Shown here one piece after another: positions 45,495 through 59,200 of a stretch of 64,000 bases of DNA. Each line of letters begins with the position of its first letter. The first letter of the stretch is position 1. The notes under the pieces are model-generated. The model saw only the letters and a list, made by a program, of their open reading frames with translations, had not been told where the DNA came from and did not search any database. The position numbers and the translations under genes are program-made. The DNA is taken from NCBI GenBank assembly GCA_025642065.1, contig JAODUP010000445.1, positions 124,001 through 188,000 on the forward strand. The letters run 5' to 3'. Origin of the DNA: Paralvinella palmiformis. Its lineage: Eukaryota > Annelida > Polychaeta > Terebellida > Alvinellidae.

Positions 45495-45830
45495 AAGTTC
45501 TATAGCCATGATATCACAGTTACTTAGAGCATAGGACTCGTAGCCGAAGGGTCGCGGGTTCAAATCTCCAGGAGCTGCAATGTTATCATGTGGCGACTGG
45601 TTCACTCATCCATAAAAATGAGTACCTGACAGGAGGTGATGACTATGTGTTTGAGTAACGCTTTGGGCCTATAATGGCAGCATGCATTGTATGCTCCCTT
45701 GGTTGAGGTGTGTGCTGGGTGGAAGCAGGTCTGAGTCAGAAATAATAATGCTGTACAGCACCTAAGAACAGGGTTACCTGGTTCTGGTGCTATATAAACA
45801 TGCATTATTATTATTATAGATTATGAAGCA
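45495..45830 (+). repeat. tRNA-Lys-like SINE (family C) with LINE-type tail
   Basis: Head ATCACAGTTACTTAGAGCAT and GGGTCGCGGGTTCAAATCTC resembles a tRNA-Lys gene at the A- and B-boxes. The body contains GTGTTTGAGTAACGCTTTGG. The 3' end, GGTGCTATATAAACATGC followed by ATTATTATTATT, resembles the 3' end of the LINE fragment at 29965, as expected when a SINE uses that LINE's machinery. Confidence 0.7.
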
Positions 45831-45914
45831 TTGGATAATCAAAATTTGGTTTAAACTTTTAATGCAAAATTACAAATAGATATATATCCCCATGATAGGC
45901 TACACCAGTATCTG

Positions 45915-46043
45915 GAAATAAAGTAGGAGGGGGAAGGGCGACAAATATACAAGGGTCATATCTTGGTATGCCTCAAGGGCCTACAATGGCATAAAGGGGC
46001 ATCTCATTGGCATTGGAAATGAAAGTAGCCATGAGGTCTCTAC
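45915..46043 (+). repeat. dispersed direct repeat, copy 2
   Basis: Second copy of the 44908-45027 unit, about 1 kb away, very similar but with a small insertion after the G run and GAGG near its end. The family C SINE lies between the two copies. Confidence 0.88.
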
Positions 46044-46169
46044 ATCACTGCCAATGACCATGTCGGATGTGGAATATATTATAAATGTTTGTTATATTAT
46101 TTTGTAATATTAGTAAAATTAACAATGACATTACTCTCTCTGGGTATAAGGAAGAAACATAATTCTGAT

Positions 46170-46260
46170 GGGGCAGTAAATTGAGCACGGCGATGCAAAA
46201 TTCCAGGTTGTGTGTTCAAATCGAGCTCACACCTGTGTTTGTTGGATATTTTTCCATAGG
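46170..46260 (+). repeat. tRNA-like SINE head (degenerate)
   Basis: GTGTGTTCAAATCGAGCTC is B-box-like and ACCTGTGTTTGTTGGATATT matches the sequence after the head at 12110. Confidence 0.5.
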
Positions 46261-46416
46261 TTTGACTCCTCTTTGAATTATGTATCCAGTGATAAACATT
46301 TCATGTGCATGTGATATATCGTAGAAAATAAAGGTCATCCACATTATCAAATATTGGCTACCCTCTCAAATTTACCACTTTGTTGTGCTATCACTGTTTA
46401 TTTGTACAGTTTTAAT

Positions 46417-46601
46417 GGGCACCTCCGTGGTCTGACTGGCAGCGTGTTGGATCACAGATCACTACCACCTGAGTTCGAACCTCGGTGTGGGCATATCTGA
46501 ATGGTGTTTCATCTTTGACCTTTCATCATTACCTTTGGAGGTCACGCGGCCCATTTAGCCCATCACATGCACAAAAGTGGCCGTAAAACATCAATCATCA
46601 C
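46417..46601 (+). repeat. SINE family A copy with 15-bp target-site duplication
   Basis: Flanks TTGTACAGTTTTAAT (46402-46416) and TTGTACATTTTTAAT (46602-46616) differ at one base. Head GCACCTCCGTGGTCTGACTG has a small disruption in the A-box; B-box GAGTTCGAACCTC. Confidence 0.9.
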
Positions 46602-46619
46602 TTGTACATTTTTAATAGA

Positions 46620-47040
46620 AATGTTTTGTGATTCGACAGTATTTTATCTTGTTCAGTACAGTTGTGTATACGTCTGAGAAATTAGTGGTATCACTGTCAT
46701 AACCAGAATTCACTTAATAGTTATTATGTTTTTAAATGCTGACACTAAAATTGCAACCCATTATTACTATTGTTATTGTTCTAGGTTTTTCAGAATTGGT
46801 GTCATGGTGCAGGTTCACTACATGCACTTAAAATTATGAATTAAACGTGATTTGTTATTTAATCAAAACATATTGGATGATTATTATATTACATTATAAA
46901 TATTTAATAAAATGAAAATAAATAACTCCCATAGTGTTTACTTGGACTTTAAATGTCTGGTTACTATAAAATTAAATAACATTCCTTGATTTCATTACAT
47001 TTTCAACAGTGTAAAAATATTTTATATTTTATCCTGAATG

Positions 47041-47077
<37 letters not shown>

Positions 47078-47082
47078 CATGC

Positions 47083-47119
<37 letters not shown>

Positions 47120-48220
47120 ACAAACAATTAATTGGTGATACTGGTCTTAAATTAGTGAATGTAATGAATATCAAATCTTCTGGAGAACCTTTTGTAATGA
47201 ATGAGTGAGTGAGTGGTTTGTTTAGCACTAAGATCTCATATGGGACATATGGCTATGAGGTAACTCTTAGAAAATATGTGAAAATGTTACTTGTGCCTTT
47301 GAGAATCCTTTTTTTGTTAATTCCATTCTATAGGACGTTTTATTAGCATTGAGTGGACACCTCCATTATAATCATTCACTGATCAGTATTTTCTTTAAAA
47401 CATCCATTACTCATCATTCTACCTTTGAATGTCGTATCCTTAGACACCTCTGTCTTGGTATACTGTCAGAGTACTTGATTCAGTGCAGAAAAAAAGGATT
47501 AAAAAAACCTCATTAATTAAATTATCATCTTGATGGCTAATTATATCTTTAATATTAGCCATGCAATCAAGCCATGTTTTAGGTGTCCCAGTTGTAGTGA
47601 ATGAATCAGCACGAGAACTTGCAATGTGATAATAAGTAATAGTACAAAGAGTAATGATATTTTAGATGATAGTTCTAAAATAATGTTGAGAAAAACACAG
47701 AAGCAAAATGTGAATCCCGTAGCTTTCACATTGCAGAGATAACGTGAAGAGTTCATTGTGACAGGATCTTTGAAGTAATGCAGTGATATCATTATCATCG
47801 AAATGGGATATTCTGACTGAAAGTATACATTTTAATGAGGAGGATGAGGAATTGTCACTGGGCTGGTGGTGCATCACGACTGATGCGATGAGGGTTACGT
47901 TCCTACCACATCCTTGGTAATAGTATTCTACCAATGGCAGAATACTTAAGACGCTCAATTTGAGTGTCGCACGTGTGATAATATTTTTAATTATAGGCCA
48001 ATATCTAAGTCTACAATATTTGGTATTTGGTTGGTCTGTTTCTCTTTAGTAAAGACATTCTAAGGATATTACTCCGGTGTTGATCACCTTTGGGGTATTT
48101 TGGTTCAGTCTGTCCCTATTTACTGCTTCGTATAGTGAACACACAAAAGATAAACACACTGTACCATATTTTGAGATGCTATGCAAACATCTCTGGGAGC
48201 TGGGCCATAAACTCATGCCG
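46620..48220. other. gene-free stretch with TA/TG microsatellite
   Basis: TA-TG-TA compound run at 47041-47116. GAGTGAGTGAGTGGTTTGTT at 47199 recurs at 48472, part of a dispersed repeat of the kind common in molluscan genomes. No coding region recognised. Confidence 0.45.
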
Positions 48221-48227
48221 TAAACCG

Positions 48228-48425
48228 CCTCTGTGACCTCATTGATTAAAGTGTGGGACTCCTTACTCATGATCATGTTGTGTGTGTATGTGTGTGGGGG
48301 GGGGGGGCGATGGTACGAATCCTGGCAGTAGCACTTTAGTTGGAGGAAGAAATTTTCATCCAACCAGACAACTGAAGCTGTAAATTACAGACCATATGCA
48401 TCTCCCTCATCCTGTTTATACCCTA
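48228..48425 (+). repeat. SINE-like repeat (family B), interrupted by TG/G run
   Basis: The GCTGTAAATTACAGACCATA block near 48375 is shared with 5177. A TGTGTG...GGGG run (48278-48308) sits in the middle of the tRNA-like head. Confidence 0.6.
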
Positions 48426-48429
48426 ACTG

Positions 48430-49390
48430 ACATCCCAGTGGCCTCCCTATGGTTCTGGAACGTGAGTGGTTGAGTGAGTGAGTGGTTTGTTTAGTCTTAG
48501 CAATGGTCATACCTGGTCGAACCTAAGCAGGGCAATCCCTTGGTAAATATCCATGAATATGAGTCACATTTGAACCCAAAACCTGGAGATTTACAATGCG
48601 ATGCTCTCATCACTGTGCTATCAGAACATCTGTCTTGTCTTTAAATAATTACACAACCTGTGCTATGACCAACTTTGGGAACCATCACCTTGTTGTATAA
48701 CAATAACTTGCCTGTCTACTGGTAATGGTGTCAGTTTAGCTCTCTTCAAATACATCTTGTCATTTTTTGTCTAATATTTGTACACTTTCTCATTGTTTGA
48801 TCTCACTAATAATAAAACAACCTTAGTTAGCATTTGGTTAAATTAAACAATTTCTTGATGATCTAATTTTACCGACTTCAGATCTATATGATATCATTAT
48901 GTTAATTTTGTGAATTCTGGATTCTGTGGTTGAATGTTTGCGAACTGTAATGTGCACAGATAGATATGAGTATATAAAAGTGTCTATGTGTGGGGAGGGG
49001 TTAGAGTGCACCGAGTGTGTGTTGAGATAATACAAAGACCAGTCTGAGTTAATGTACCTAACATCCTGAGATAACTCAGTTAATTGAGTTAACAGAAATG
49101 TCATTTTTATTTTAACACCTGAAGTTGTAAGGTAGATTTCTGATGAAATGGTTTATGATGACTAACATTTTTAATATTTATTATAGCTTCATTCATGTAG
49201 TTGACAGTATACGCTGGCTATTTGAGAGGTATTCTTACCAATGAGATTACTATCTTATGTGTTTGGTTGAATATAAAAATGTGTCGTGATATTTTGTTTA
49301 TAATAAAATTTAAAAGTTTCAAACAATATAATTGAACACATTTAGTCAGTTGTTGTTACTTGTGTGTGAATGTTTGATATTGTAGTAGTA
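48430..49390. other. gene-free stretch
   Basis: No supported coding region. A degenerate tRNA-like head in reverse may lie near 48560-48620. Confidence 0.4.
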
Positions 49391-49404
49391 TAACCTGCTT
49401 GTTC

Positions 49405-49558
49405 TCTTTCTCTTTCTCTCTCTCTCTCTCTGTATGTGTGTCTCTCTCTCTCTCTCTATCTCTGTGTGTATGTCTCTCTCTCTCTTTCTCTGTGTGTGTC
49501 TGTGCATGTGTGCGCGCGTGTGTGTGTGAAAACGGTGGAAGGGTCAACCAGAATTTAT

Positions 49559-49606
<48 letters not shown>

Positions 49607-49612
49607 ATGTAC
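49405..49612. repeat. compound TC/TG/CA/TA microsatellite block
   Basis: Alternating TC, TG, AC and TA runs over about 200 bases. It explains all open frames in this interval, which are low-complexity artefacts. Confidence 0.95.
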
Positions 49613-49839
49613 ATATATCGAGATGCTATTTATCTAATTATGATGATTAAGAACAAAATATAAATAAGTAGAGCCTAATTTTGTCAGACATCTGCCTTCT
49701 TATAGAGGTCTTCCATTACCAAGTATTAGCTAGGTGTATTCTTCTAGACTCCACACTGACATGATGCTGTACTGCCTGTATAGATCTCATTACATATACG
49801 TATTAATTTTTGTAACACACACACACAACACAAACCCAG

Positions 49840-50230
49840 AGTGACGGAGCCGCCATACCAAACACATCATTTTCTCTCTTCTAGGTGACTGAGAGGCTTG
49901 GCCAAATATAGAATCTATTATTGTGGCTGCTACCTGTAGCTTCACTTCTAACAAGTGGCTGAGCGAAGAAGCCGAAGCCGGGTTTCTAGGACGGGATTTG
50001 GAGTGGATTCTCCTTATAAATCAACACCCCTGTTGATTGTTTCGTTGGCAATGTATTCCATATACTACAGTATGGCAGCCGTAACTGGCCCTTGTGCCGA
50101 GAGTGACAGTTCATTACTCGTGCGCTTACTGAGTACAAGCGACTGGTAAACATTTGGTATTGTTATTGTTTCAACAGTTGATTTCTTGGAATTCTTTCCA
50201 GTGGAATGGATTTCATTTACCAAGTAAAAG
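49840..50230 (+). promoter_or_regulatory. probable MLYCD promoter and 5' untranslated region
   Basis: Locally more GC- and CpG-containing than its surroundings (GACGGAGCCGCCATACC near 49842, GAAGCCGAAGCCGGGTTTC near 49967). It immediately precedes the start exon at 50231. An in-frame TAA at 50225-50227 precedes that ATG. A second ATG frame (50072) ends at a donor-like GTAAAC at 50145 and could be an alternative first exon. Confidence 0.4.
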
Positions 50231-50260
50231 ATGTCGGACCATACATGTGCTTCATTTGAT
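50231..50260 (+). CDS. MLYCD: MLYCD exon 1 (30 nt, provisional)
   Basis: ATG to GAT with donor GTAAGT at 50261; encodes [10 protein letters not shown] and joins exon 2 in phase 0. Chosen because the other upstream ATG frame (50072-50144) is in the wrong phase for exon 2. Confidence 0.55.
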
Positions 50261-53200
50261 GTAAGTTCATTTGCTCAGCTGTTACCATGCTGGTGTTGTT
50301 TTGTTGAGAAATGATAAAACAACCCGTGCAGAGAAATTAATATTGATACACAGTAACAGTTGTTGCTTTGCTCACTCTTGTATATATCTCTCTCTTTCTC
50401 ACCCCCCCTCTCTCTCCGTGTATGTGTGTGTGTGTGTATGTGTATTGGATAATTCCAAAATTATATTTAATTTAAACATTGCTGGTTAAAACATATGACA
50501 TTATTTTTGTATTAATTAATATCACATACATCTCAGAACTGTCAAAGCTGTGCTCAAGCCACATCCTGAAAACGAAACAGTTGGGGAGCTTAATAGCAAC
50601 AGCTGATATATATGCGTCTACTAACTGGTTATAATAATAAGCTGGTGAGTATAGTTGCAGAGACTGGAGTGATGTCCTATACAAACTACTATCATGGAAT
50701 TTGTTTACTAATATTCATTCAGTCCTCTGCCACTGTACTCACCACGTTATTGTTATAATGGTTCTTGAAATCTGGGTATCGTATGTTAGGAGTAGGATGC
50801 GCAGCATTCACATTAACATAAAGAAATGTAATGCCAGTAAATTAGGAATTCGATTAGAATTTATATTACAGATGATTGAAACGATTACTTATAAAATCTA
50901 GCTGATTTTAGTTGGCTACAGATTTTCTGGAATCCTGCATTTTCAGACCACTGACTGGCAGTTTGGTATCACCATATTAATACTGTTATCTGGTAATTTG
51001 TAAATCTTCCAGTTTAAACTGGTTAAGAAGCATTTGCCTAACCAGGGGAATGGCTATGATTGGTCAATTTGCTAATCGTGTTTCAGCAGTGATATTTACC
51101 TCCACATCAAATTACTGCTGATGACCTAACAGGTAATATTCAGGTTGCTTCGGATTCTGGTGTTAGGATTTTGGAAGAGTGCCATTTGATAGCAGGTGGT
51201 GTTTCTAAACAGGTAGTAATTACAGTGTGGCTGTATACTTAATGATACATTGAAGGTAATTGGTGATTTGTGTATTAGTGCAGTATATCCTGGTTTCAGC
51301 ATTTAATCATTTAACCAACCCATGCATCTACCTTTATATACATTTAACCTTCTGACACTAAACAAAGGGGTTATATTGTATGTAAACTTTGCTTATACAC
51401 ATGTACGTGTGTGTGTTTTCTTTTCTTTTTTTGGTATCAAAGTTTTTCAGTTTAGAATCTAATAAACACAATTATAATTGTTTTTATTAATTCATTAAAT
51501 AAGAAGCCTTGATACCTTCAATAAAATAGGGAAAAAATGCATACATATACATGTATATATGTATTGTCTTAAGCATGTAAATAGATAACAATGTATTGGT
51601 TGGGTTTTTTCTGTGTATGTGTGTGCATACACAGGAATTCGGTGTTTAGTGTTTTTTCCATAGTTGTTATTTTTCAGCTGTAAAACTTAGCAAATAATAG
51701 AATGCTAGTCCAAAGTCTGTTTATATTTGGTCACAAGCTTTGACTTTTTCATCTTTTTGTCCATCTGTCCTTTTTGTCCAGATGGTAGCACATTGTACGG
51801 CAGACCTCCAGGTCTTATCTAATTTCTCTAATGAATAGTCTTGGAGCCACATATGCCAGGCAATTGTTACCAGGAGACCTTTTATTTTGGATATAGTAAA
51901 CTGGGTAACCCCCCCCAGGCCCTGTTTGGAATTCAGCTTTATAAATATAATTATACATGTGTGGTATATTATGGGGCAATAAAATAATTCCTTTGTCCTA
52001 GGACCCACAGTTTCCTGTAGTCTTGGTTGAATTATCAATTTTGAGAAGTGTTTATTGACACCCAGTTTTTGCCAGCATAAAACTAAAACTGCTCATCCCC
52101 GTGTCAGGTGGATCGGTCTGTCGATGATACCTAGCTTCTGACTTTCCTTACTGTATTTAGAATGAAGTCACCATTGCCACTAATACTGCAATCCTTTATT
52201 ATGTCAACCAACCAGTTGCCTCTACCTGTAGAATAAATATTATTGAGTGTTACTGTCGTCTCTCCGAGTTCTTTGCATCGATAAAAACTAGCTGTTCATT
52301 AGCGAATGGTAACATGTTGAACTAGTGTCTTGCCTATTACAGATAAAAAAGGTGCCATTTGTTTCTGGAGGCCAGAGAAGCTTTCCGGCATCACCCTCCA
52401 CAGTGGCTCATATCCATACAGTGAAAGAGAAGCTCAATGAGCTTCTGACCGCACAAGATGGCAGCTTCATCACCAATGATGTAAGCCGATATATCACTTT
52501 TATCTACCATCCAATGATACTCAGTGTAGTGACTGTTTAGTATTTTGGGCAACTTTAAAAATGCCCTGTAATATTGCTGTACATCATGTTTGGAAGATGT
52601 GTATAATTAGGAAACCTATTAGGAAAGCCATCTAATTAAGTTAATTTTCTTTAATAGTAAGAGACAGCCAAGTGATTACTGTTATAATATTTAACTATAA
52701 TATTTATTTTAGAAATTTGAAAGTACCATAATTAAGAATTTTTGCTTACAGGTGTCCCAATTCTTAAAATTAGCCTTTTTTAGCTCATTAGTGAATTATT
52801 TTCTGATGAATGAAATTGTTAATATTTACCTGTCATAATTATAGTTCTAATTCTATTAATAGTAGAATGATAATTGAGGTGAAAAATAGCACTAATTATA
52901 TTAAGAAAACCTATCCAGTTGTATATCTGTAACTCGTCAACAGTTTAGTTCTCATTAGTGTATTTATTGTACTGTTTCCACTTTCTTCTAAAAAGAAATG
53001 CAATCCATCCGTCAGTAATATGACGGAGATTTGTGCCACAGACAGATTGTATGAAGGAGATTATGATGATGGCATCGATGTCTTATCTAGCTATCCATCT
53101 GCCTCTCATCTATGGTAGTCAGTTTCCTGCAAATGGCTGGGTTGACCAGGGTACGGTGGGTGACTGATAGAAGTATCCAAATGAAGGGTGTTTTTCTCCA

Positions 53201-56200
53201 ATTCACCAAAGAGCACTAAAGATCTTTAGACTTATGAGGCAGAGGCACACCCCAGACCTCCACCTGGTAGGCTGTACATTGGCCTATTGTCCTCGGTGGA
53301 TAAAAAAAGATGGGCACTTAGTTATTATACTTTGATGATATGAAAAGGTTAAATTTAGGGAGAAGGAACCTTGCTAAGAAAAGGTCTAAAAATGTAAATA
53401 ATATTTCTCTAGGCCTTTTATACGAATGAGTTTTCACCTGAATAAAAAATCATCGCCCATGCAGTCTCTTACAATACTGAAATTTTCAGGGTAAGACAAG
53501 GAACTTATGTCAGTGTTACAACATGATGATTCCTGATGATAAAGCTGTTTTCCTGAAGATGTTAGCCTCAGATTATAACATACAACAAGATGTGGTACTA
53601 CAGTTGGCTAACCAGCTAGCTACAGCTCAGGTAAATATCAGTCTCAGATTGTGTTTTTTTTAATTTTCTGTTTCTAGCCTCTTCCTGCGATTAGCTCATG
53701 TTTTTTAAGCTGCTGCAATAATAATATAATAATAGTAATAATAATGGTATTTTATATAGCACCTTATTCAACCAAAATTGCTCTGAGGCACTTAACATTT
53801 AAAACACAATTAAAACATATTCTGAGCTCATATAGATCAAATACATTTCATACATAATAAACTGGTTTAATATTATAAATACGTCAATTTAAATAAATGG
53901 GTTTTAAGAACCTTACAAAATATGTTTTTGCTTGCTGCAAGTTTAATGTGGTTTGTATGGAATCATATGAGTTTGTTCCATGTTTTAGAGCTCAAATAAT
54001 AATGACGATATTTAGAGTAGAATTGTGGTAAAAGTAGTAAGAGTACTACTACTAGTAGTAGTAGTAGTAGTAGTAGGGTAGGAGAAGTATTAATAGTATA
54101 CAATTTTTGCATAGAAACACATAATTTGCATAGAGATTACAAGTACTTCAAGTAGTTCATAAGGAATTATTTATTTTTAGATATAGAGGATACAAATTTC
54201 TATTTACTTTTGGGAGGTGGCTGTATGTAAAAATACCCTAATTATATGTAGAAGAAAGGGGTTATTTTACCTTTCTGTAGGCCATGCACTAACAGTTGGT
54301 TTAGAAAAATGTTTAGCCTAATAGAATTATATAAAGTGCACATCCATAATTATGGTGTCTGCATATCTCTGGGGTAGTAAGTGTTTGTTTTTTTTTTTTA
54401 ATTTTGTATATTCAAGTAGCACAGACCGATTTTGCTTTAAGAAACAAGATAGTGTGTTTTACTTATTTTTTTTTTAGTACTGGTACTTTTATTTTGTGTT
54501 TTGGATTGAATACTTATATTCTGTTGTTGTGTCTGTGTTTGGGTGATTGTCTTAATTTCTGTTTGTCTAAATTACTGTAAAAGGTACTCTGTTTTATTGT
54601 AGTTGTTATCATAACCAAATTGTATGTATTATTTAATAACGTTATTGCAATAATAATATTATTTTTTTTACTTTGGTTGACATTATCGGAAGTTGAATCA
54701 TGGGAAATTTACTCCTAAGCGCAGCTATTTTAAATTTATCTGCATTATACTCTTTATAACTGCAGTAACGTATTTGGAGTGAGTATAAGTAACTCAGCAG
54801 TTATAGTGTAGTTTTTACAAATATCTGTTCAATAGAACATCATACCATTGACCTTACCCTGATGGTAATAATTATATGTAACATAAATTACTGCTAATAA
54901 AATAATTGCAGGGAAAGAAGTAGACCTAACCTTAAAATAATCGTTTATAAATACTACTACTACTGCATATACCGTAACCAGATAAATAGATAATATATAA
55001 GAAAGTTATTTTATTTACTTAATTATTATTTATCCATACAAGACATCCATAATGTCCTGACTTCATTGATATATTAGTTAATGTTATAAACACGAAGCAT
55101 CAGTTACCATGAAGTAAGAGTAAATGTGATTCTTTCAGCATTAACTGGGATTCTAGTTCTATAAAGTTGTTATAATCATGTGTCTATATTATGATGTTAG
55201 CCAGAAATCATTAATTACCAGCCCAAAGTGTGATAATAAAGTTGTTGCCAGTCTGGGTTTGTGTGTGTGTGTGTGTGTGTGATGGGTTCAGTGTGATACA
55301 ATCAATGGTGGAGGGAGAATATATTGTGGTGTGAAACGTTCCTGTTGTGGGCCGTATATAACAAGTGTTGATTTTTGTGTAGATAGTGAACCTCTAAATC
55401 CTGGGTAAAAACTGTCTGTTTAAATGATGGCTGTTTAGGTCTTTCACTAACTACAGGATGCTGCAGTTAGTAAACATTATACTCTATTGCTAGTACTACT
55501 AGTCACTAGTACTTCTATTGTAAAGGTCATGTGAATATCACTGAAAGGAAAGTTTGTTTTCAGTGTGTCTCATTAACAAATGATGGTGTATATATCACTG
55601 GATCCTGACAGTGAGTTAAATTTCTCCTCTTCCTTGAAGAATTTAGAACATTGTATTGCCGATATTCGGCTATGGATGACTCAAAATCTTCTAAAACTAA
55701 ATGATAATAAAACAAATATTTTATATTTGGCATCACCACATTGTGTTAAATCCCTAAAGACACCAGCATTACAGATGGGTGCATCTTCGATTACCCCTCA
55801 TGGGTCAGTAAAAAATCTAGGGGTGATTTTTGACCAATGTATTAACATCCACTGTTTAAAAGCATTCTTGACACAAGAAACACTTGTAACTGTAGTTCAT
55901 GCCTTTGTTACATCTCGTATAGACTATTTTAACTCCCTGTTATATGGCATATCTGATTATAACATTAATCGCCTTCAGCGAATTCAGAATAGTGCAGCTC
56001 GCATTGTAACAAATACTAGAAAATAGGATCATATCACCCCAATTCTTCAAAAACTACATTGGCTACCTGTTAGACACTGTATCCATTTAAAGATTCTGTT
56101 AATAACTTATAAATCTATTAATAATATGTCGCCAGAATACCTGTGTGAACTGATTTCCATTAGAAAGTCATCCCGAAAACTCAGGTCATCCAGTGAGATA

Positions 56201-59200
56201 CTATTGCAGGTACCAGTGTCTTGGCTCAAGTCATATGGTGATTATGCATTTAGTGTTGCAGCCCCCACTTTATGGAATAAGTTGCCAGCAAATATTAGAA
56301 ATGTGTCGTCTCTTGGAAATTTTAAGTCTCTTCTAAAAACACACCTGTTTAAGGTCACTTTCACAGATAAATAATTATTATCTTTTAAATCATTACATGG
56401 TTTTTACACACATTATTTGGGGTATTATTATATTACATATTATTTGTACACGCCTTTGAATGGCTCCTGCTAGTAAGGGTGCTTTATTAAATATACATTA
56501 TTATTATTATGTTGTTCTCGTGTTTTATAATTTTTCCTACTTTCACAACTAAAAAAACGCAACCTTAAAGTGGCTTTGTTTATTTGCTGTTATGTGTTTT
56601 ATCTGAATGTGAATCAAAATGAGAAAATTTGTACAAAAATTACATTGTTTATTTATATTCAGACTATCTAAATCAGCCGATAAAGTAAGCGAATAATAAT
56701 GATAAAATCTCACTAGATAAGGGGATAACTTATCAGTGTACCATAAATAACTAGAAACCAGTTACCGGTATAAGAATATTTGTGTGACCCGTAAATAAGT
56801 GTTGATGTTTGTATTTTTTGTTGCCCTGGGCTGGTATGACACAATATTTTGGCCAGTAGTATTGGCACTTGCAGAAAACAGTCTGCCGGCTTATAATTTC
56901 CTCACTCTCGATGTTGTAAGGAGTATTGCCCCGCTTTCTGGCGGAGCATGCAAGTAGTGGAAGTTGAGTTCGGTTGATTAGCAACATTGTATGTGGAAAT
57001 GATCTAATTTTGTGTACTATCTTAACACTGATTAGCACTATAAACGTCTTTTTTGTTTTAAACATACTCTATGTGAGGCTGAAATGTGATCCAGAACCAG
57101 ACATTTAGCTAGAACTTTGACATTCCAACATACACATTTATGAAGCAAAACTATGAAGACAAGCTTTTCATATCCAGGGGTGGATGTCATCTAGTGGGAA
57201 CAGTTGTGAAAAAAAGTTGCTTTTAGATAACTTTCTCAGTTGATGGATGGATATTTATATAATTAAATTCAGTTGGTGCTATAGAATGATACAGAAAATA
57301 TATTTAGTATATTTAAATATCTTATTGAACTAAGACACCAGTCTTCATCAATTTTTCACCCAATCAAATGAACTTTTCACCATCCACTAAGACTTCCTAT
57401 GAGATTTTGAAGAATTATTTTCTATGATGGGTTTTTATAGTTTTGTTCAGATTTTCAGCGAAGTGTAATAACAGTTCTTTATTAGAGTTTATTTTGTTGT
57501 ACCAAGATAATTAAAATAGAAAACTAAATGACTGCTGTGTTGGATGAAGTAAATTAATGCTAAACAAGAAATGTGTATGTGGAATTTAGAGAACAGATAT
57601 CAAGTAAATGACAGCATGTTAGGTGCTTGATAACTGTTTATTCCAAATGTTGAATAGCCAATTAACATTTGCATTGAATACTGTATTACAAACTCTGTGT
57701 GTGTGTGTGTGTGTAATATTGGTATATTTAATATCCGGTGTATGTGCTTGACTCTCTTAGACCCGTGGTCAACCTGTACTGCTGAGAGCTGAAGACCGAC
57801 TTCGTCAGGCGCTGGTCCCAAAATATCAACAACTCTTTACACAGATCAGTAGACTGGAAAATGGTGTTAAGTTCTTAGTCGACTTACGAACAGACTTGTT
57901 GGTTTGTATGACTTTCACATTAACTGCTTGATTAACTGTTTTCAATATTGTATAAGGCAGTGTAACATGATACAGTCCTGATGCTGCTTAATTAGATCAT
58001 TATGTAACTGAGTAAGTGGTATCATATTTAAGTTGAGTGATGTAACATGTTATGTTATGTAGTGTGAATGGTGGTGCTCTATTTTGGGCTGTCATGAATA
58101 TGATTATTTGTGATAGGCTGTGTTTGATAATAATAATAATAATGTCTGATCTTATAAGTTATATAGAACCACATTCAACTGTGTTGTTCTGGGGTGTTTT
58201 ACATAAAATGTGAGTAGACTAGATAAAAATGACTAGATGAACCATTAAAACATACATAGACATTACAGAATTTAATAATATGCAATACTAAATAGATTCT
58301 TCTTATGGATAGATTTAAAACTATTAATTGAATGACAGTATCTCAGTTTGTCTAGGAGCTGATTCCATAATGTGGGTGCTGCATAGGGGAATGACTGGCG
58401 ACCAAACGTCTTGAGCCTAACCTGCGGTGTCAACAGTAAATTTTATCCTGCAGACCTCAGTGTCCTTGTTGGATGATATATCTGTAGCATGTTGCAGATA
58501 TATAGTGGTGCCAGTTCACGTAATACTTTATAAGTAAGAATGGTGATCTTAAAGTCTATCCTGGACTGTACTGCTTTTGAGCCAGTTATCCTCCATCCGG
58601 TGCCAGCTTAAGCTGGACCTGTTTTGATCTTCACATAAAGGACAGAAATACAAGAAATAAAACAGTTCATGCCAGGCTACCTTTGTATTTTTGAATTAAG
58701 CGAATTTTTAGCACATCTGCTTCAATTGGGTTAAAAATAAATATTGAAATTCATTTATTTTACTTCTGTGTAATAATAAAAGGTGTTTCTCTATGCACTA
58801 TGTGTATGTGCACTCGGCTATGTGCATGTGTGTGGTAAGTTGGTAGCCCCTAACCATGTCCTCCTTTTGGGAACAACATGTCCTCCTTTTTAGAAATGGC
58901 AACCCTAAATGTCAGTGGTAGGCAAGGAATTTGATTAGTGGTAGTTAACCTTACAGCTCAGTGAGCTTGTCACTATAGTAATCGGTGATATGTGTCTTAA
59001 ATTTAGTAACGAGTTATTACTTCAGATATTGTACGTAAGCTATGGTTGGGGGTTTTTTTTGGGTGAAGGTTGACACTTTTTACTATTTTCCACATATATC
59101 TCAACCAATGATACTGCATATTTGTGACAGAAGTAATCCGTGACCTTTGGGCTAATCAGAAAACCAAGTTGAGGAGAGGTCATCTTTCTTTTTTGCATGT

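Noticed and set aside
49356..49663. Open frames on both strands
   Set aside because: Low-complexity translations of TC/TG/CA/TA microsatellites.
49955..50149. 64-codon frame as MLYCD exon 1
   Set aside because: The frame leaves two bases at its only good donor (50145), while exon 2 starts in phase 0; joining them would break the frame. Kept only as a possible alternative 5' exon.
51721..52038. 105-codon minus-strand frame in MLYCD intron 1
   Set aside because: No family resemblance, no splice context, composition typical of intron.
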